Below are positions 1 through 4,781 of a stretch of 5,326 nucleotides of DNA, piece by piece; the first letter of the stretch is position 1; the number at the start of each line of letters is the position of its first letter. The DNA is taken from assembly GCA_003697065.1 (NCBI GenBank), contig RFFY01000468.1, positions 1 to 5,326 on the forward strand, in the 5' to 3' direction. The notes beneath the pieces were generated by a model. That model did no database searches and was not told the origin of the DNA. It was given only the letters and a program-made list of their open reading frames with translations. Position numbers and translations under genes: made by a program. The DNA is from Actinomyces sp. (lineage in GTDB: Bacteria; Actinomycetota; Acidimicrobiia; Acidimicrobiales; Aldehydirespiratoraceae).

Positions 1-228
1 AGCATCGATGGCCGCGGCCAGACGCACCTCGGCTGCGGCCACCGCCGCCTTCACCTTCGCCACAGCCTCCATGGCCGCCACCAACTCGCGGCGACCCCAG
101 CCCGTACCCGGCACCCCCGCCACCGCCGTGGCCGCGGCCGCCAGACGCGCCACTACAACATCCACCCCCGTTGCCTCGCCCGTCTCCGCCTCGCTCCGGG
201 TGGGCGCCTCGAGAACTGTACCGAACAT
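1..228 (-). CDS. DUF222 / 13E12-repeat family protein, N-terminal fragment (runs off the left edge)
   Basis: Reading leftward from ATG at 228-226, 76 codons stay open to the window edge. The peptide begins MFGTVLEAPTRSEAETGE. From about residue 22 it becomes an Ala/Val-rich helix with regularly spaced charges (VARLAAAATAVAG, then RRELVAAMEAVAKVKAAVAA, then EVRLAAAIDA). This resembles the start of the DUF222 domain of actinobacterial 13E12 proteins, which usually carry a C-terminal HNH nuclease domain. That domain would lie outside the window, so nuclease activity is expectation, not observation. The 'MF' opening is common in this family and is consistent with a start codon inside a LexA box, which is seen here. 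No Shine-Dalgarno precedes the ATG. These genes are often multicopy and mobile-like. The rightward frames over this stretch give low-complexity Ala/Thr peptides and are shadows. The family call rests on composition and pattern only. Confidence 0.7.
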   Translation of the reverse strand, partial: MFGTVLEAPTRSEAETGEATGVDVVVARLAAAATAVAGVPGTGWGRRELVAAMEAVAKVKAAVAAAEVRLAAAIDA

Positions 229-235
229 GTGTACG
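222..235 (-). promoter_or_regulatory. LexA/SOS-box-like palindrome overlapping the DUF222 start codon
   Basis: Read on the minus strand the site is CGTACACATGTTCG. Against the actinobacterial LexA core CGAACnnnnGTTCG it has one mismatch (GTAC for GAAC). Over the longer TCGAAC-N4-GTTCGA form, 10 of 12 defined positions match. The ATG of the DUF222 gene (228-226) is inside the box, so bound repressor would cover the translation start. Known: several mycobacterial 13E12-family genes are DNA-damage inducible through LexA boxes. Inference: this copy is SOS-controlled. The site is about 120 bases from the permease start, so an effect on that gene is less likely. Confidence 0.6.
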
Positions 236-269
236 ACACTACGCCGGGGGTATGACAACGAGGTCTGCT

Positions 270-287
270 CCCACCACCCGACCCCGC
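270..287. repeat. 18-base C-rich repeat, copy 1 (mate at 1740-1757)
   Basis: The 18 bases CCCACCACCCGACCCCGC occur here, in the divergent gap upstream of the permease, and again at 1740-1757 just past the thioredoxin gene. The copies are identical and diverge immediately outside. The C-rich composition makes a chance match less surprising than the length suggests, so this may be coincidence. It is noted because the second copy abuts the duplicated leader at 1716-1741. Confidence 0.5.
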
Positions 288-329
288 CTTCTCGGACAGA
301 TCGGTGGTCGGCGGGTTGTGCATCGTCCA

Positions 330-335
330 ATTATC
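330..335 (-). promoter_or_regulatory. Possible -10 box for the DUF222 gene
   Basis: The minus strand reads GATAAT here, five of six matches to TATAAT, inside the only AT-rich patch of the divergent region. A -35 at the usual distance is poor (TGTCAT at 354-359, 18-base spacer). It would leave about 95 bases of 5' leader before the DUF222 ATG. Weak evidence; the same patch may instead serve the permease. Confidence 0.25.
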
Positions 336-344
336 GTTTATCGT
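331..344 (+). promoter_or_regulatory. AT-rich tandem TTATCGT repeat; likely -10 region of the permease gene
   Basis: TTATCGTTTATCGT is two exact 7-base units in tandem, in an otherwise very GC-rich gap. The second unit provides TATCGT (339-344), a TAnnnT -10 box ending nine bases before the permease ATG at 354. A poor -35 (TTGTGC, 316-321) lies 17 bases upstream. Since no Shine-Dalgarno precedes that ATG, a transcript starting at or within a few bases of it (leaderless) is plausible. The tandem unit could alternatively be a regulator binding site. Confidence 0.35.
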
Positions 345-353
345 CGATTCCCG

Positions 354-1415
354 ATGACAGGCCACGCGACACCACCCACCACCACGAGACCGCCCAGCCG
401 GACCTTCGTGCGCCACGCCGTCCCCCTGCTGGCCGGAGGCGCCCTGTGGTGGTTCCTCTACACCGTCAATCGCCCCTTCTGGGACACCGTGGTGTTCGAC
501 ACCGCGGGTCTGGACCCGAGTTCGCGCCGAGGTGAGGCTGTTCACTTCTTCTTCTACGACGTCACCAAGATCACCCTGCTCCTGACGGGGATGATCTTCC
601 TCATCACCGTGCTGCGCAGCTTCATGTCCGTCGAGCGCACCCGATCCCTCCTCGGCGGGCGCCGCGAGGGTGCCGGCAACATCGCCGCCGCCGGCCTCGG
701 CGTCGTCACCCCCTTCTGCTCGTGTTCCGCGGTCCCCGTCTTCATCGGCTTCGTCGCCGCCGGTGTGCCCCTCGGGGTGACCCTGAGCTTCCTGATTGCC
801 TCACCGATGGTGAACGAGGTGGCCATCGTGTTGTTGTTCGGCCTCTTCGGATGGGGCATCACGACCCTCTACATCGTCTCGGGACTGACCATCGCCGTCG
901 TGGCCGGCATGATCCTCGGGCGTCTGCACCTCGAACACTGGGTCGAACCCTTCGTCTTCGAGACCCGACTTCGGGGGAAGCCGGTCGACCCCTCGCTGAG
1001 CCTGAGCTGGAATGAGCGGCTCCAGATGGGACGCGAAGAGGTGGTGACGATTCTCCGCAAGGTCGGTCCCTACCTCATCGTCGGCATCGCCGTCGGGGCC
1101 GTCATCCACGGTTGGGCCCCCCAGGAGTGGTTCGCCGCCCACGCATCCGGCCTGCTCGGCGTCCCCCTCGCCGTCGTCGTCGGCGTACCGCTCTACTCCA
1201 ACGCCGCCGGCGTGATCCCGCTGGTCGAGGTCCTCTATGACAAGGGTGTCCCGATGGGAACCCTCCTCGCCTTCATGATGAGCGTGGTCGCCCTGTCGCT
1301 TCCCGAGATGATCCTCCTCCGCCGGGTCCTGCGGCCGAAGCTCATCGCCACCTACGTCGGCATCGTGGCCAGCGGCATCCTCGCCACCGGCCTGATGTTC
1401 GACCTCGTTCTCTGA
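354..1415 (+). CDS. ArsP/YraQ-type permease (DUF318, PF03773)
   Basis: An integral membrane permease of 353 residues, within the usual family size, with about eight predicted membrane segments. It carries the family signature in the first half: FCSCS at 121-125, then GFVAAGVPLG and SPMVNE (150-155). A second half-repeat carries SNAAG (282-286) and GVPMGTLLAF (298-307), so the protein has the internal duplication expected of this family. A hydrophilic loop lies at roughly 200-230. Characterised members (ArsP) export trivalent organoarsenicals. Many others, especially those paired with a mini-thioredoxin, have no known substrate, so arsenic is not claimed. The frame stays open upstream to 171, but I chose ATG354 because the extension would overlap the divergent DUF222 start, is Arg/Pro-rich, and because a -10 box precedes 354. 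ATG252 is an alternative. The thioredoxin gene follows 62 bases downstream and is probably cotranscribed. Confidence 0.9.
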   Translation: MTGHATPPTTTRPPSRTFVRHAVPLLAGGALWWFLYTVNRPFWDTVVFDTAGLDPSSRRGEAVHFFFYDVTKITLLLTGMIFLITVLRSFMSVERTRSLLGGRREGAGNIAAAGLGVVTPFCSCSAVPVFIGFVAAGVPLGVTLSFLIASPMVNEVAIVLLFGLFGWGITTLYIVSGLTIAVVAGMILGRLHLEHWVEPFVFETRLRGKPVDPSLSLSWNERLQMGREEVVTILRKVGPYLIVGIAVGAVIHGWAPQEWFAAHASGLLGVPLAVVVGVPLYSNAAGVIPLVEVLYDKGVPMGTLLAFMMSVVALSLPEMILLRRVLRPKLIATYVGIVASGILATGLMFDLVL

Positions 1416-1449
1416 GGGCTGCGGCGCCGTCCGTCCGACCCTCGTCGAT

Positions 1450-1475
1450 CCCGTCCCCACACTCGAAAGGCACCC
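1450..1475 (+). repeat. 26-base leader repeat, copy 1, carrying the thioredoxin ribosome binding site
   Basis: It starts CCCGTCCCCACACTCG and ends AAAGGCACCC. It includes a Shine-Dalgarno-like GAAAGG (1465-1470), seven bases before the thioredoxin ATG at 1478. A near-identical copy (25/26, G to C at position 16) lies at 1716-1741, directly after the thioredoxin stop. Here the repeat has a clear job as translation leader; the second copy has no start codon to serve. Confidence 0.85.
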
Positions 1476-1477
1476 TC

Positions 1478-1714
1478 ATGCAGCTCAAGATCCTCGGTAC
1501 CGGTTGCGTCAACTGCAACAACCTCGAAACCAACACCCGCAAGGCGCTCGAGAAGCTGGGCCTCAGCGCCGAGATCGACAAGGTGACCGACCCCGGCGAG
1601 ATCATCGCCTGGGGCGTGATGTCCACTCCCGCCCTGGTCATCGACGACGAGGTCGTCCTCGCCGGTCGGGTGCCCAGTGTCGAACAGCTGGCGGACCTGC
1701 TCGCTTCGGCCTGA
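1478..1714 (+). CDS. Small thioredoxin-fold redox protein (Thioredoxin_3 / redox-active disulfide protein 2 type)
   Basis: A 78-residue protein with no signal peptide or membrane segment, so cytoplasmic. The beta-strand MQLKILGTG leads into the active site CVNC (Cys10, Cys13). An amphipathic helix follows (to about residue 28), then STPALVIDDEVVLAG (49-63) with the cis-proline position at Pro51 of TPALV, then a C-terminal helix. Length and layout fit the family of minimal thioredoxins that sit beside DUF318 permeases in many bacteria and archaea. The start is fixed by GAAAGG seven bases upstream. Inference from context: it may exchange thiols with the permease, whose FCSCS motif supplies two cysteines, or reduce its substrate. 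No such reaction has been shown for this pair here. It is the last gene before a convergent junction with a strong hairpin. Confidence 0.92.
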   Translation: MQLKILGTGCVNCNNLETNTRKALEKLGLSAEIDKVTDPGEIIAWGVMSTPALVIDDEVVLAGRVPSVEQLADLLASA

Positions 1715-1715
1715 A

Positions 1716-1741
1716 CCCGTCCCCACACTCCAAAGGCACCC
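1716..1741 (+). repeat. 26-base leader repeat, copy 2 (orphan)
   Basis: It matches 1450-1475 at 25 of 26 positions and begins one base after the thioredoxin TGA. The Shine-Dalgarno-like stretch survives in part (CAAAGG for GAAAGG), but no ATG or GTG follows within usable distance and no gene lies downstream on this strand. It may be the residue of a tandem duplication of the leader-plus-thioredoxin unit in which the second gene was lost. A shared regulatory or RNA element is the alternative. Confidence 0.85.
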
Positions 1742-1757
1742 CACCACCCGACCCCGC
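1740..1757. repeat. 18-base C-rich repeat, copy 2 (mate at 270-287)
   Basis: Identical to 270-287 in front of the permease. It starts two bases inside the end of the orphan leader repeat, so 1716-1757 reads as a patchwork of two sequences found elsewhere in the same locus. Short and C-rich, so chance cannot be excluded. Confidence 0.5.
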
Positions 1758-1760
1758 GGC

Positions 1761-1794
1761 CGGGCCGGCGGGTCACCCGGGCGACGCCGGCCCG
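1761..1794. terminator. GC-rich hairpin at the convergent junction
   Basis: CGGGCCGGCG (1761-1770) pairs perfectly with CGCCGGCCCG (1785-1794), a 10-bp stem with a 14-base loop. It sits between the rightward thioredoxin unit and the leftward carboxymuconolactone-decarboxylase-like gene, and it overlaps that gene's last codons and stop. No T-tract follows on either strand, so it is not a classic intrinsic terminator. U-less GC hairpins at convergent junctions are common in actinobacteria, and this one could serve both strands. Confidence 0.55.
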
Positions 1795-2462
1795 TCCCCC
1801 TCGTCGGCCGCCGCCGAGCCGACGATCCGCCTCAGCTCGCGCTCGGTGTGCTCGACCGACAGGGAGTCGGCGGGGCCGGGAACCTCGACCACCCGCTCCT
1901 CGACGTCGTCGAACTCGAGACGCAGGGCCCGGGTCATGGTGGCGTGCATGGCGTAGAGGCAGGTGATGTAGGTCAGCTCGAGGATCTCCTCGTCGCCGAG
2001 ATGCCGCTTCAGCTCCTCGAAGACCCCGTCGGGCACCCGCCCGGCGTCGTAGGCCAGACAGTCGGTGTAGGCGAGCACCGCTCTCTGGGCCGGGGTGAAG
2101 CAGTCGGCCACCTGCCAGGCCGGGATGGCGGCGATCTGTTCCTCGCTCAGCCCCACCGTGCGGCACGACTTGCAATGCTGGGAGAAGACGAAGGTGCTCG
2201 CCCGGTCCCACCCCACCCGGGTCTGGGCCAGCTCCCGCAGCTGGGGGTCGAGACGTCGCTTTGGGCTGCGGTAGAGGGCGAAGCCGGCGACACAGTGATC
2301 GAAGACGTCGGGGACGAGGGCGAAGACGGGCCACCAGTCTCCGGGGGAACCGGTGTCGGTTCCCGGCTCGACCAGGGGGTCGCGGTCGCCGAAGAGGAGC
2401 TGGAAGACGGGCTCGGCCCCCGGGTGCAGTTCGTGGCGGGGAACACCCCGCAGACGAGCCAC
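1773..2462 (-). CDS. Carboxymuconolactone decarboxylase-like (AhpD-fold) protein
   Basis: A soluble protein of 229 residues. The recognisable core is the helix pair typical of the CMD/AhpD fold (PF02627). LDPQLRELAQTRVGW (71-85) leads to FVFSQHCKSC (91-100) and GLSEEQIAAIPAW (104-116), then a second helical segment TPAQRAVLAYTDCLA (123-137) and a C-terminal helix LELTYITCLYAMHATMTRAL (161-180). Members act as decarboxylases or as peroxide-reducing disulfide proteins. His96 fits the conserved family histidine, while the usual Glu four residues earlier is Val92, and a CKSC motif (Cys97, Cys100) follows the histidine. Start is GTG at 2462: GAGGGG lies five bases upstream and overlaps the stop of the VOC gene, so the two are translationally coupled. 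The last 30 or so residues are acidic and probably disordered. Family is clear; reaction and substrate are not. Confidence 0.82.
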   Translation of the reverse strand: MARLRGVPRHELHPGAEPVFQLLFGDRDPLVEPGTDTGSPGDWWPVFALVPDVFDHCVAGFALYRSPKRRLDPQLRELAQTRVGWDRASTFVFSQHCKSCRTVGLSEEQIAAIPAWQVADCFTPAQRAVLAYTDCLAYDAGRVPDGVFEELKRHLGDEEILELTYITCLYAMHATMTRALRLEFDDVEERVVEVPGPADSLSVEHTERELRRIVGSAAADEGDGPASPG

Positions 2463-2467
2463 GGCGA

Positions 2468-2473
2468 CCCCTC
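2468..2473 (-). promoter_or_regulatory. Ribosome binding site of the CMD-like gene
   Basis: GAGGGG on the minus strand, five bases before GTG2462, overlaps the TGA of the VOC gene (2474-2472). It decides the GTG start and indicates coupled translation of the pair. Confidence 0.7.
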
Positions 2474-3071
2474 AGGGCAGGGCCGGGTGGCCCCGCAGGC
2501 CGGCCGGGTCGAAGGGGATGATCTCGCGGGTGGCGTCGGTGTCGTCGGTGCTGGTGAGGCGGGCCCGGGCCTCGTCGGGGTCGACGGCGAAGCCCTCGGT
2601 GTCGCGGCACAACTCGACCATGATCCCGTTGGGGTCGACGTAGTACAGCGACACGCACCAGCCGTGATCGAGTTCCATCAGGGGTGCCACCCCCGCCGCG
2701 TCCATGCGGGCGCGCACCTCGGCGACCCGGGCCTCGTCGGCGCCGAAGGCGACGTGGTTCACCCACACCGGCAGGCCCGCCCCGACCGAGATCTCGCTGC
2801 GCCAGTCGGGCCTCTCACCCACGCCGTGCACCTCGAAGAAGGCGATGCACGAGCCGTCGCCGGTGTCGAAGAAGAGGTGGCGGAACCAGCTGTCCCCCTG
2901 GCGCTTCACCTCGGTGTGGACGAGAGGCATGCCGAGGAGATCCTCGTAGAAGGACCGGGTCTCCTCGCCGTCACGGCAGGCGTAGGCCACGTGGTGGAAA
3001 CCGGTCGTCCGGCGGGGTGCGAGCCCGGTGGTGGTCCCGGACGCTGAGCGGGTGCTGACGTCGTCGGCCAT
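2472..3071 (-). CDS. VOC-superfamily protein (glyoxalase/extradiol dioxygenase fold)
   Basis: A soluble protein of 199 residues with the two beta-alpha-beta-beta-beta modules of the vicinal oxygen chelate fold. Module one begins FHHVAYACRD (25-34) and continues FYEDLLGMPLVH to IAFFEVHG (76-83). Module two begins VNHVAFGAD (104-112) and ends SLYYVDPNGIMVELCRD (141-157). Candidate metal ligands in the canonical places are His27, Glu80, His106 and Glu153, so a metal-dependent enzyme is likely. Glyoxalase, extradiol dioxygenase or thiol-transferase activity cannot be separated from sequence. About 22 residues precede the fold, and the tail (158-199) is acidic and extra. Start ATG3071 has no good Shine-Dalgarno. 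It lies 39 bases after the propeller gene, and the CMD-like gene follows 9 bases on, so the VOC and CMD proteins probably act in the same process. Confidence 0.88.
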   Translation of the reverse strand: MADDVSTRSASGTTTGLAPRRTTGFHHVAYACRDGEETRSFYEDLLGMPLVHTEVKRQGDSWFRHLFFDTGDGSCIAFFEVHGVGERPDWRSEISVGAGLPVWVNHVAFGADEARVAEVRARMDAAGVAPLMELDHGWCVSLYYVDPNGIMVELCRDTEGFAVDPDEARARLTSTDDTDATREIIPFDPAGLRGHPALP

Positions 3072-3076
3072 GCCCG

Positions 3077-3082
3077 ACGGTA
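3077..3082 (-). promoter_or_regulatory. Possible -10 box (TACCGT) before the VOC gene
   Basis: On the minus strand TACCGT lies five bases before ATG3071, the TAnnnT form seen ahead of other genes in this window but one or two bases too close. A 12-base perfect palindrome CGGGCCGGCCCG (3089-3100) sits just upstream. Together they could mean an internal leaderless promoter separating the VOC-CMD pair from the propeller gene. Weak. Confidence 0.25.
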
Positions 3083-3110
3083 CCGCGCCGGGCCGGCCCG
3101 ACGCCCGTCG

Positions 3111-4649
3111 TCACCCCAGGCCGTACACGAAGCCGGCGCGGGTCCCCACCACGATGTGGCCCCGCCACACCGCCGGTGTCGACTCGATGCAGCCGCCGAG
3201 CTCGACCTTCCACACCTCCACGGGCTCGACGCTGGTGTCCGACACGTCGAAGCCCCGCAGGAAACCGGCGCAGTCGCCCTGGATCCAGATCCCGTCGACG
3301 ATGACCGGCGAGGACCAGGTGGGCCCCGGCAGCTTCTTGGTCCAACGCACCTCGCCGGTGAAGCGGTCGACACCGAACACCTCGCCCGTGTCGGTCGGGG
3401 CGATGACGAGGTCGTCCACCAGGCCCAGGGTGGCCCACACCCCCGAGTCGAGCCGGGGCCGGGCGTCGACCCCCCACACCCGGGGATCGTCGGGCCGGGA
3501 GGGGTCGAGCTTGACGATCTGGCCGACCTCGCGGGACCGCTCGGTGCCCCGCTCGTACTCGGCGCCGACGTAGAGCATCCCCTCGTCGTCGACCACGATC
3601 GAGGCGTCGACGTCGTCGCCCACCCAGTAGCGGAAGACCCGGGTCGGCTCGATCCCGTCCTTCAGGCCGGCGATGTCCCATCCCTGCACGAGGCCGCCGG
3701 AGTTGGCGAAGTAGACGGTGTCGCCGCTGATGGCCACGGAGTTCTCGATCGACACGTTGCGCCCCACGGCGGCGAGGAGTTCGTCGTCCCAACCCGGGGC
3801 GTGGAAGACGAGTTCGGGGTCGACGGTGACCAAGCCGTCGGCGTCGTAGCCGCGGTTGAGCTTCACGATGTGGAACTGGGAGTTCTCGCCGCCCTCGAAC
3901 AGGTAGTCGTCGATCACCAGAGCCGACCCGTCCCAGTCGTCGTTCCACAGGGTCGGCGACACCTCGTGGGCCGACAGGCGCCACAGCTCGGTGGGCTCGT
4001 CACGGTCCAGGGCGACGACGTGGAAGTAGTTGTCGCGACTACCCGTGTACAGGAGGGGATAGCCGTCGGGATCGACGGTGACCGATCCCTTGATGATGTC
4101 GCCGGTGGGGAAGTCCGGCAGGAGGCGCTCGCCCGTGTCGGCGTCGAGGAAGTGCACCTTGCGGCTGTAGGCGCCGACCGCCACCCAGGTCCGTCCGTCG
4201 CGCTCGAAGACGGCGGGTTGACCGGTCCAGCCCGTCCCGCACCAGGTGATGACCTCGCCGCCCACCGACGAGGGTGAGCACATGGCCGCATCCGGGAAGC
4301 GCCAGAGAACCCGGGGCGACGCCGGCACCGGTCCCTCGCCGTACCAGGAGCGGGTGGGATTGCCCCGGAAGGTGAGCAGTCCCTCGACGGTGTCGCTCCA
4401 GGGGCGGCCGAAGGTGGCGGGGTCGACCCAGCCCGAAAAGGGCGGGACCGTGCTTGTGGTCGTCGTCGTGGTGCTCGTCGTGGTCGTGGTGGTGGTCGAG
4501 GTCGCCGCCGCCACCAGGGCCAGGTCGTCGGGGGTCGGCACCCCGTCGTCGGTCGCCGGGGGAAAGGCGACCAGCAGACCCAGGGCCAGCGCGGCCAGGG
4601 CCAGCGCCGCGATCAGGGGCCGCACGATGGAGGTGCCTCGCCTCGACAC
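3111..4649 (-). CDS. Membrane-anchored PQQ-like beta-propeller protein with Thr-rich linker
   Basis: 512 residues from GTG4649. The N-terminus is basic (SRRGTSIVRP), then a hydrophobic segment at about 8-29, then a Thr/Ser-rich linker at 50-68, then a large domain from about 75 to the end. No lipobox cysteine is evident, so it is a signal anchor or cleaved signal peptide with the propeller outside the membrane. The domain opens with TFRGNPTRSWYGEGPVP (93-109) and holds several blade-like repeats. The clearest PQQ-type blade is GEVFGVDRFTGEVRW (422-436); others are KVHFLDADTGERL and NYFHVVALDRDEPTELW. Four cysteines (124, 137, 460, 487) could form disulfides that close the ring. Such propellers bind ligands or partners (BamB-like) or are quinoprotein-like; no catalytic assignment is made. 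An in-frame ATG at 4682 exists, but a -10 box seven bases before GTG4649 favours the shorter start. Confidence 0.85.
   Translation of the reverse strand: MSRRGTSIVRPLIAALALAALALGLLVAFPPATDDGVPTPDDLALVAAATSTTTTTTTSTTTTTTSTVPPFSGWVDPATFGRPWSDTVEGLLTFRGNPTRSWYGEGPVPASPRVLWRFPDAAMCSPSSVGGEVITWCGTGWTGQPAVFERDGRTWVAVGAYSRKVHFLDADTGERLLPDFPTGDIIKGSVTVDPDGYPLLYTGSRDNYFHVVALDRDEPTELWRLSAHEVSPTLWNDDWDGSALVIDDYLFEGGENSQFHIVKLNRGYDADGLVTVDPELVFHAPGWDDELLAAVGRNVSIENSVAISGDTVYFANSGGLVQGWDIAGLKDGIEPTRVFRYWVGDDVDASIVVDDEGMLYVGAEYERGTERSREVGQIVKLDPSRPDDPRVWGVDARPRLDSGVWATLGLVDDLVIAPTDTGEVFGVDRFTGEVRWTKKLPGPTWSSPVIVDGIWIQGDCAGFLRGFDVSDTSVEPVEVWKVELGGCIESTPAVWRGHIVVGTRAGFVYGLG
4446..4502 (-). repeat. Simple ACC/ACG-type codon repeat encoding the poly-Thr linker
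   Basis: Nineteen codons encode a run of Thr broken by only a few other residues (TSTTTTTTTS then TTTTTTSTV). On the plus strand it reads as a GTGGTCGTC-type trinucleotide tract. It is a spacer between membrane anchor and propeller. Such tracts can vary in length between strains by slippage. Confidence 0.85.
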
Positions 4650-4656
4650 CCCGACG

Positions 4657-4662
4657 ACGCTA
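4657..4662 (-). promoter_or_regulatory. -10 box (TAGCGT) of a leaderless promoter for the propeller gene
   Basis: On the minus strand TAGCGT is followed by exactly seven bases (CGTCGGG) and then GTG4649. There is no Shine-Dalgarno between, so the transcript probably begins at the start codon. This box would lie inside the coding region if ATG4682 were the start. No convincing -35 is seen. Confidence 0.6.
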
Positions 4663-4665
4663 GAC

Positions 4666-4716
4666 CGTTCTGGCTCCCGCATCGACCGTCGAGCGGGCGC
4701 TGGCGGCGCCAGAACG
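4666..4716. repeat. 9-bp inverted repeat in the divergent promoter region
   Basis: CGTTCTGGC (4666-4674) and GCCAGAACG (4708-4716) are perfect inverse copies 33 bases apart. The right arm overlaps a second palindrome, CTGGCGGCGCCAG (4700-4712). The left arm lies four bases upstream of the propeller -10 box, where a bound protein would interfere with polymerase. It is a candidate operator; no regulator is identified. Confidence 0.4.
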
Positions 4717-4719
4717 CAA

Positions 4720-4732
4720 GGGGGGGTGGGGG
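4720..4732 (+). repeat. G-tract (seven G, T, five G) in the divergent intergenic region
   Basis: A purine-rich run unlike the mixed GC sequence around it, 37 bases upstream of the DUF983 -10 box. It is too far from any start to act as a Shine-Dalgarno. It may be length-variable or adopt unusual structure; function unknown. Confidence 0.5.
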
Positions 4733-4768
4733 ATCAGACGGCGAGGCGGAGCTGCTCGGCGTCGCTTC

Positions 4769-4774
4769 TAGCCT
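4769..4774 (+). promoter_or_regulatory. -10 box (TAGCCT) of a leaderless promoter for the DUF983 gene
   Basis: TAGCCT is followed by exactly seven bases (GATCGGC) and then GTG4782, with no Shine-Dalgarno. It has the same spacing and form as the box of the divergent propeller gene. No clear -35 is present. Confidence 0.6.
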
Positions 4775-4781
4775 GATCGGC

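Noticed and set aside
171..353. N-terminal extension of the permease from the upstream in-frame start
   Set aside because: It would overlap the divergent DUF222 start and LexA box and is Arg/Pro-rich. None of it resembles the permease family, and a -10 box precedes ATG354.
1416..1477. Terminator between permease and thioredoxin
   Set aside because: I found no strong hairpin with a T-tract in these 62 bases. The thioredoxin has its own ribosome binding site, and the pairing is typical of an operon.
1716..1800. A second small gene after the orphan leader
   Set aside because: No ATG or GTG lies within ribosome-binding distance of the CAAAGG, and no open frame resembling thioredoxin follows.
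1342..2766. 474-codon leftward open frame across the convergent junction
   Set aside because: Its Arg/Pro/Gly-rich peptide spans the antisense of the permease and thioredoxin and a different frame of the CMD and VOC genes. It is a GC-rich shadow.
1677..3047. 456-codon rightward open frame opposite the VOC and CMD-like genes
   Set aside because: It is antisense to two well-recognised families. Its peptide is Gly/Val/Asp-rich low complexity with no domain, as expected from the complementary strand of GC-rich genes.
3156..4277. 373-codon rightward open frame opposite the propeller gene
   Set aside because: No recognisable domain, and biased His/Val/Asp composition. The leftward frame has clear propeller repeats.
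4650..4682. Longer start (ATG4682) for the propeller protein
   Set aside because: The extra 11 residues would be encoded across the TAGCGT -10 box, there is no ribosome binding site before ATG4682, and the basic-plus-hydrophobic signal region is complete from GTG4649.
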